Of a DNA stretch of 64,000 nt, positions 36,701 through 45,500 are shown one piece after another. Within the stretch, counting starts at the first letter, position 1. Every line of letters begins with the position of its first letter. This stretch comes from Liquidambar formosana (Eukaryota; Streptophyta; Magnoliopsida; Saxifragales; Altingiaceae), in the NCBI GenBank assembly GCA_039720395.1, contig CM077826.1, positions 37,290,790 to 37,354,789 on the forward strand, given 5' to 3'. The translations under genes were made by a program, and so were the position numbers. Below the pieces are notes generated by a model. That model saw only the letters and a list, made by a program, of their open reading frames with translations, was not told the DNA's origin and did no database searches.

Positions 36701-39524
36701 ACCAAATCAGGCCACTAACTTATTACTTTTACTACAATCTTATTAGAGGATCTGCAATTCTTGGACTCTTAATGATGGCTATAGTATAATTATTAGAAAC
36801 CCGAGAATGTTGGGACTGAGTGTCGAAAGTATATGACTTTGGCATACTCCCTCTGTCTTGTAAAAATCGCCTCCTTTGACCAAGCACATTGATTTAAGGA
36901 AACCTAATAAATGCATTCACATTCTCCCTACCATATTTTTGTATTCCAATTTTGCCCCCTTTTTTGTTTTTCACAACAGTGTTATCAGAACCAGACCAGT
37001 GAACCGGTGACCCAGTACCGTGGCTGGTTCGGTTCTCTAATTGGATTGTTTAAGTATTGAAACAAATTGAACGCCTTGTATTCTAAAATAGTCACTTGTG
37101 GGACTTGAAACCATGCACAATAACCAGCTAGAAGGGCCACTTTATCACTAGTCCACACGCTACCTTTATGCTAAATTTTGACTACATATAATATTTAACT
37201 GTTTTGTTTCACATACAAATACATTGCATCCAAATTATATTTATTTATTTATTTATTTATTTTGATGAAGTAAAATATGTATTAATAACAAAAGGCTAAG
37301 CCCAAGTACATGAGACATATTCAAGAACAAAGCACCAAAAAAAGAGCCCTTTATATCTTTAGGGAATCTAAGAAATGAACAGAAGAAGGTTTACTAATCT
37401 TAACATTGCTAGAGTACCACAAAAAAAGATCCATAGTAAAACCGGATTTGAGATCAATGATGGATTTATCAATCCCTTCAAAAGTCCTACGGTTCCTCTC
37501 CCTCCAAAGACACCAAAAAATAGCATGGGATGCCATCCTCTAAACTGCTTTAGCCTCTTTATTGCCCCCTTTAAAACTCCAACTTGAAAGAAGAACATAA
37601 GTGGATGAAGGAAGAACCCTTTATCATTACTGGTCCGACCACTTAACCCAGTGATCCAGTGACCTACTCCTTGGCCAGGTCAACATCCAGTCCGGGTCTG
37701 ATAACTATGTTCCATAAGTGTCTTGGTCTGATAACTATGTTCCACAAGTGTCTTTAATATTTAATTCGTAATATAATAAAGGGTGTTTTAGGAATTTGGA
37801 CAAATTTTTACTTTGAAATTATCAGACAACTCAAAAATGAAATATGGACTGTTATTGCGGAATGGAGGGAATACTTAATTAGTTGATTATTGCCCAGTGA
37901 TGGGAATATAATATTCATTAGTTTCAGATACCAGTAGGAGTATATTGCACTATCATTTTTGTTTTCTTTTTTAAATGATGAAATTTGAACTTGGAAGCTG
38001 AAACTGCACTGAATGAGATCAGGTTTTATAGTTATGCCATGCCAAAAGAGATGGCTGGACAATCCAGATTTTTTTTCTCTCTTTTATTTATTTACTTTTT
38101 TGTTTTTTGTTTTATTTATTTTTATTTATTTTTGTGCTGGGGGGGGGGGGGGGGGGGGGGGAGGGATGGGGGAGGGTTGGATAATTTTGTTGACTGTTAA
38201 ATGTTGTTTGATGGTTCTTGTTCCCACTATGATACTCATAAGCATGTTTCCTGGCCATTCAAAAATGCTTTATTTTTCTCCAGGTACCTACATGAAGTTT
38301 GCTCACCATCAATTGTTCTAAAAAATTTCAAGTCTGTGAATATATTACTAGACGTGGAGCTCAATCCTCACATTTCAGACTGTGGGCTAGCAAGCTTTGT
38401 TCCTAATTCCGATCAGGTAAATTTCAAGCCCATGAAGTTTTACTGGCTTCTGGTAGTAGCAATCTGATACGTACCCAATTATATATTATGAACATAGTAA
38501 TACGATGGATTGTGCTCCATAATAATAAGTTACTATTATCTATTTTAAGTATTTTATCAATAAAGAATTATCTATTATTAATACATTCCATGCCAATATG
38601 CAAAATAAAACAAAATATAGAATGGGAGAGAGAAGAACCCACTTCGAGGGGGGTGGAACCTCCAACAAGCTAATGCTCAATCAAAATTCAGTCTTCCCTC
38701 TTTTTGAGCCATATGGCATCTACATATTTATAACATAAAAGCTCATAAATGCAAATTCAAATTCAAATTCAAATCAAATCAAATCAAACTTTATGACTTA
38801 CCTAATTCAAATATTCAAATAAATCTAATCTAATAATTATTTATTCAAATTCCTAATATAGATAATTCTTTATTAATAAAAATACTTAAAATAGATAATT
38901 GTAACTTACTATTATGGGGCACAATCCTTCATATTACCATGTTCCTAATATATAATTGGGTACGCATCACAATCTTGAGATGGGTTGAGGATTACCAGTT
39001 GTTTAGCATCTGAATATTTGTTTTCTCGAAAAGCTTTTCGTGTGTTTTGTGTCTGAGTGACCAGTGATTATGATTTTATTTCATGATAATTGTGTTTTGT
39101 GTTTTGTATGATTGTACGATTGTATGTTGTGTGTTTTCCTGCTTTTTGAACTTCTACATAAGCAAATTCTTTATTCGCATATGATTGTATTTCACAATAA
39201 CCTTCAGTTGGGTCACTTGCGATTGTAACGTTTTATCCTTTTTATCATAAAACCTGGAAGGGGTCTGCTTAACCCCTGCCCTCCTAGCACTGGGTGTTCT
39301 CTTTATATATAATAAAAGTAAAAAAATTAAAATTAAAAACCAGTGATATTATGATCCTCAATACGTGAAGGTCTCCCAGATTAAGTAAACCATTAATTGG
39401 ACCTGGGTCAAATCTGCTCTTTTGCTTCCTGGACTTACAGTTGTTTCTTTTCATTTTGTTTGTTTTTTTCCTCCTTTTGTTTTGTTTTGTATTGTTTTTT
39501 TATTTCGTTTTTGTTTTTGTTTCT

Positions 39525-39559
<35 letters not shown>

Positions 39560-42500
39560 ATTTTTGGTTTTTGGGTTTTGTTTTGTTTTCTTCTTTCTTC
39601 ACATTACTGACACTAACTGACTAGGATCATTGGTTCATGACTTCAATTCAAATAGCCCATATTGATCATTGATCATCAATTCTTTAGGTTGTGAATATAT
39701 ATATATATATATATATTCACACACATACATATATATAGCTGCTCAGACTTTCTTGTGAACTGGAGCCTCCAGCCTAGTGTATCAACTGTTCTGCAAGAGT
39801 TCCCACCTGGACTTGCTGTGCGTCTTCTAGCCGATGTTGCTGTTATTCACTTCACTAGACCTTAGTTTTTGTACTGTCCATAACCCCCGATGCAATAGCT
39901 TCGGTTCGAAAAAAGCCAAAAATGGCATAACCAAATGATTGTTTAGATGGATTTCGCACCACAGAATGGATCAAAGAACTGAAAACTTTTCCAATACAGC
40001 AGCTTTTCCACTGTCCTCTATCCATCTAAAGGTCACAATTAATGTGTCGCATAAAGCTCACCTGTCCCTGGGGGTGGGGTGGGGGTGGGGGAACACTTAT
40101 CTTATTTGTACCCAACCCGGGTTTCCTAGACAATGAGTAGTACAGAAATGACCCTTTCACCTTATATTTTCCTCTTCACCTCACTTCTCTCTTTCCACGT
40201 TGACCCCATTGAGATTCTCTTTGTGTAGAAATTTGGGCTGCACATTATTTGTGTTATTTGTTGATGAGATGAAGCTTGATTCCCTTTTCATATTCTTAGG
40301 AGGGTCTTCTCTATGCTTGTATGCTTTATTCCATGTCAAATTAGCTTGTGCACTTAGTAGTACAAGTAGACACCAGACTCTCTGGGGGATATAACTCTAT
40401 TCTGAAGAGAAGCTTGTGTAACTTTGCAAGAGTGATTATTCTGATTAACATCAAAAGATCAAGTAACCTTAAAATAAGCAAAAAGACTAAACTACCCATA
40501 CTAAAAAATATTTACAAATATACATCTCACCCCCCCCCCCCCCCTCTCCCCCCACCACACACACACACACACATCCACACCTCAAACTCATGATGTGAGC
40601 CTAGAGAGCATTGAGAATTTTTCAAGTAGGAAACGAAAGCAAGCGGAAGGATGAATCTTGGTGAAGAAATCTAGTTGCGAGGAAGAGATAAATGGTTGAT
40701 AATTATGCCCATTTGGAGATGCTGATGAACAAAGTGACAAATTGACGATCAATCTCAATGTGCTTTATGCACTCATGAAAAAACATAGTTATGACCAATC
40801 TAAATTGCACTTTTCTTTAGTCACAGTATAGAGGACTAGAAGATGAGATGGGAAGTACCAAGGTCAAATAGAAGCCAATGAATCCAAACAACTTTAGCAA
40901 TAGCTTAACAATTGCATGATACTCGGCTTTGGTTGTAGAGTGAGCAACAATCAACTGTTTCTTACTTTCCCAAGAGATACAATAACTACGAAAAACACAA
41001 AAAACCATTTGTAGAATTGCAATTATTAACATCACCAACCTAATCAGCATCAACATAAGCTTGTAGAGTAAAGGGGAAGTGGAAGATAAAAATAAGCTTT
41101 GGAATATAGTGTGAAAAAATTGAATCTCATTCATAAGAGATTGCTTGATTATAAAATACCTTTGTCAAGGTTTAAATAGAAATCTAGAGCCAATCTAAAT
41201 ATGGATTGGAGATAAATCAGGCCTAATCAAATATTCTCAAATCCCTAGTCAAATCACACCAACCTCATCTAAGATTGTGATGAGATACACTAATAGTGAT
41301 TTAGTGTATCTCATTTACATTATTATAATGCTTCTATTTATGATCTCTTACACTCCCCTTCAAATTCAGGAGGATTTTGGTAAAAAATCTTCATGGATTT
41401 GCCATTGAAATCATTCGCCTTGTTGCTTGCTTGCATGCTTGGTTGGGTGTCCTTCTACCACTAGATTTTGCTAACGAAGATCGTTTGGATGGAAATTGAG
41501 AACCAAGATAAGCCTCATGGGCTAAAAAAAGGTCTGTACGGGTCAGGGCTTCTTTGTGCCACGATGTGCCTCAATGGACCAATAAACTTGGGATTTTTCA
41601 TAGTCCTCAAGTCTTTCTTTTCGTTATTCTTCTTCTTCCGAACGAACCATCAGTTCAAGGTTTTGAAACTTGATTGAACTTCTACATAAGCAAAAAATGA
41701 ACATCATAGAGACTTAAATATAATAAGGCAACTCAATTATTTGAAGAGAGAATAGAGGTGTTTCTTTTTCTTTTCTTTTAAAAAAAAAAAAAAAAAAAAT
41801 CTAAAGAGAATGGAAAGGAAACAAATGTTTAAACTGGACGGGAGGCACTCTACCGCCTGCTGGAAACATGGAAGCCGTTGAAGAAAAACTCAGGTCCAAT
41901 CGACCCGCTTTGATACCATGTGAAAGAATTGAATCTCATTCATAATAGATTGCTTGATTACAAAATACCTTTGTCAAGGTTTAAATAGAAATCTAGAGCC
42001 AATCTAAATATGGATTGGAGATAAATCAGGCCTAATCAAATATTCTCAAATCCCTAATCAAATCACACTAACCCAATCTAAGATTGCGATGAGATACACC
42101 GATAATGATTTAGTGCATCTCGTTTACATTATTATAATGCTTCTATTTATGATCTCTTACATATGGTACCTCATACTTAGAGTTACGTAATAAAGCAAGC
42201 CATTGTATAGTAGGAGGCATAGAAACAAACTGGCTAACCACATAAATAGCATAAACAATATTTGGACAAATCAGTAGTAAGATAAACCAAACAACTAACT
42301 CACGATGCAAGGTTGGGTCATCAAGGGCAACCTTAGGAGAAGAAACAACTTTAATACCCAAGGGAAACTAGTAGAAGATCCAAATTCTTCATCCCAAATT
42401 CCAAGAAAAGATGGCATTTCACTTCTTTAATGGTAGTATAATCTGAGCCAGTAATAATCATATCATCAACATACATGAGCACTAGGATGAAAGCGAATTT

Positions 42501-45500
42501 GAGTGACACTTGGTGAAAGCCGCTCATACCATGTGCAGGGAGATATGTTTCAAACCCAAGTGTAACGCAGATGATAAACATAGCCATTAGGATGAGAAAA
42601 AACTAGAGGACACATCGAGCTAAAAAAGGGCCACCGATGAAATGCAACAATAGAAATTAACGTGCAAACAGTAGGCATTTTGGCAACAAGAGCAAAATCT
42701 TCCTCATAATCAGCACCATATTGTTTTGAAAACCCTTTAGCTACAAGCAGGGCTTTATAACGCTCAAGGGAGCCATAATTGGTCTTAAATTTGTAGACCC
42801 CTTTACAACCAATAAGATTCTTTCCTGCAAGCATCAGAACCAACTCCCAAACACCAATATTATTAAGAGCATTCAACTCATCTTGCAATGCATTCAATCC
42901 AATTTGAGTCGGTACATTCTTCTTTATAGGAGTGAGGTTCAAGATAAGAGTAAGTAGAAGATATAAAAGTATGATAAGAAGTAGAGAAACAAGTATTGGA
43001 TAAATCAAGTCTTACTAGGAGAGTACGTGTGCAAATAGGATACCGCCACTCAAGATGGGTCAAATCGGAAGAGTTAGCTGGGAGTGTGTGCATATATAGG
43101 CTACGAAGGTTGAGTCTTCTTGCGAGAATAGACCAAAGAAAAAGAGGAAAAATTTAAAGAACTAGTTAGAAGAGATTCCACCTGAGGATGGAGGGTAGAA
43201 ATATCAAGGTTAGAAATAAACTCCTCACAAGACTCATCAATAGGAAAGGAATTAACATACACCAAACACTTGTTGGTGAGTGGTGACGAGCAATTTTAGA
43301 AGGAATAGTGAAATATGAAATGCGTGAGTAAGACAATATGATGAGAAACATACGACCCTTTAGAAACTAGATCATAGCACTTGACCTATTTTGATTAATA
43401 CCATACACCCAAGAAAGCACATAAAGCAAAATGAACACTAAGCCTAATACATTCCCATTTTGGGTGAACAAATAGGCAGAACCAAAGACGTGCATTAGAG
43501 AATAATTAGGTAGCAGACCAAAAAATCTTTCATATGTAGAAACACCAAAGAGAACAAGAGTGAGCATACAATTAATAAAATATATAGTTGTAAGAACAGC
43601 CTCACCCTAGAAGACAGTAAGGATTGAAGAATTGGAGCAGTTTCAACCATGTGACTGTTTTCCTCTACAACACCATTCTGTGTTGGAGTGTCAGAACAAG
43701 AAGAGAACAAGAAGACTTATGGACGGTACCATAAGCATTTAAGGAATTAGTAAGTTCTATTATTCACCACCTGAATCAGAATGAAAAATCTTTATGTTTG
43801 CGGAAAATTGAGTTTGAATTGTGGAGTGAAAAGTAAGATATATGCGAAAGAAACCAGATTTGTGAGACATGAGATATACCTAACAGTATCTATTGTAAAG
43901 ATCAATAAAAGAAACGTGATACAAAGAACCACCTTTAGTAGACATAAGAGTAGGTCCCCACACATCAATATACACAATAGAAATGGGAGAAGTAGAAACA
44001 TAAGTACTTTTCTTAAATGGTAAAGCATACAAGCATACATTTTTGCAAGTTTGCATCCACCACAATTACTGATGTCACCTATGGACACTTACATAAAGCA
44101 CCTAATAAAACAAGACTCGTTAATCATTCACTAGAAAAATGACCTAACTTAGAATGCTAAAGATAATATTGAGGTGAATTATGATCTAACAAAAGGAAGA
44201 CAATGCTGGTGAACTAAGACTCCACATGAATTTGTAGGCCTTCCATAATGTATAAATCACCAACTCTACAGTCGGTCGTAATCTGCTTCTTGGACTTTCT
44301 ATCCTGAACAACATAATCAGAAGAAGAAAATAGAACATCAAATCCTAAATCAAAAAATTGACTAATAAATAACAAACTAGTAAGACAATTGAGGAATATA
44401 GAATTAGGGATAGATGAAGAAGAGAGGAAGAGGGAAGAACATAACCAATAGAATCAACATGCATAGGGTAACCATTTGTAGTAACGATAGTGATGGGAGA
44501 AGTGGGGGGAATGTAGTTGCTTACAAAAGACAAATGAGGTGGTCATATAGTGAGAGTAACCAGAATCAACTATCCAAGAGGTGGGAGATATCCTTGTGGG
44601 AGGAGAACAATATAAACCTAATTTGTATGAAAAACAAAGCAAAAGCATGAGATTGATTCAAATAGGAGGAAGCGAGCACAGACCGAAAGAAAGATCATAC
44701 CTTCTAAACTACAAGCCTAGTTCATATTGTTTTGCGAAATTGGATTCTAAATGTGTCTTTCAAATAGTCCCAAACTTTCTTAGTTGTTTCGTACTTGGAG
44801 AAATTTTGACCAATACTTCAGTAGAATTGTGGGGCCAAGTAAGAACCTGTTCAGTTTCCATCTCCCATTTTGCGCAATAGCTTTGTCAAACCCTTCAATC
44901 TTAGGATCAAATGTTAGAATTTCAAAACTGGTAATTCAACCCCAATGGCCACTGCCATGGGAGGAAATTTTCCACAGCATTGAACCAATGAGGATAGTTG
45001 TCTCTGATCAACCAAATGCTAATAGTCTATAATTTATCATCAGCCATAGTGAGTAATAGATGAGAAACAAAGGAGTAAAAGGCCTGTGATTTCGCTTTAG
45101 AGGGTCTATGAGTGGTCAAGTTGGGATGCTATATTGCTGGAATTGATTCTAATGGGTTGGAAAGGGCTTAGGGTGGTTCGATTGGGTGTTGAAGGGCTAT
45201 GATGTCTCTCCACTAGGGCTAGGGCTTGACGGAAGAAATTGACAACTAGGAAGTAGTCGATTGTGGTTGAGATGGCTTGGCTAGGGCTTGAATGGTGCAA
45301 TTGTTGAAGGATGAGACTGGCTATGGGTGGTGCAACTGTAGGACTTGCTGACTGTATTGTGGTGCTCAATTGTATCATGGTGCTCAATTGAATCGGCTGC
45401 AACTAGCTAGGGTGCTCAACTCCTAATTGGATAAGCTTCACAAGGGAGAGACCGAGAGATGCAATAAAGAAGAGGAAGACAGTGCAGCCACCCTTAGGCT

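Larger units (their letters stand above)
36847..37871. mobile_element. Stowaway-like MITE split by nested repeats
   Basis: Left end CTCCCTCTGTCTTGTAAAAA, right end reading TTCCCTCCATTCCGC on the other strand, flanked by TA on each side. CTCCCTCCGTCCC ends and TA target are the Stowaway (Tc1/mariner) signature; the CCTCCTTTGACC block is also typical. About 250 bp of its own sequence is separated by the repeat at about 36978-37750. Confidence 0.65.

Noticed and set aside
39397..39624. Phe-rich ORFs of 62-75 codons
   Set aside because: Product of the T31 tract and neighbouring T-rich sequence.
42143..44650. Series of minus-strand ORFs that could be taken for several host genes
   Set aside because: They are frameshifted pieces of a single copia polyprotein bounded by LTRs and a TSD.
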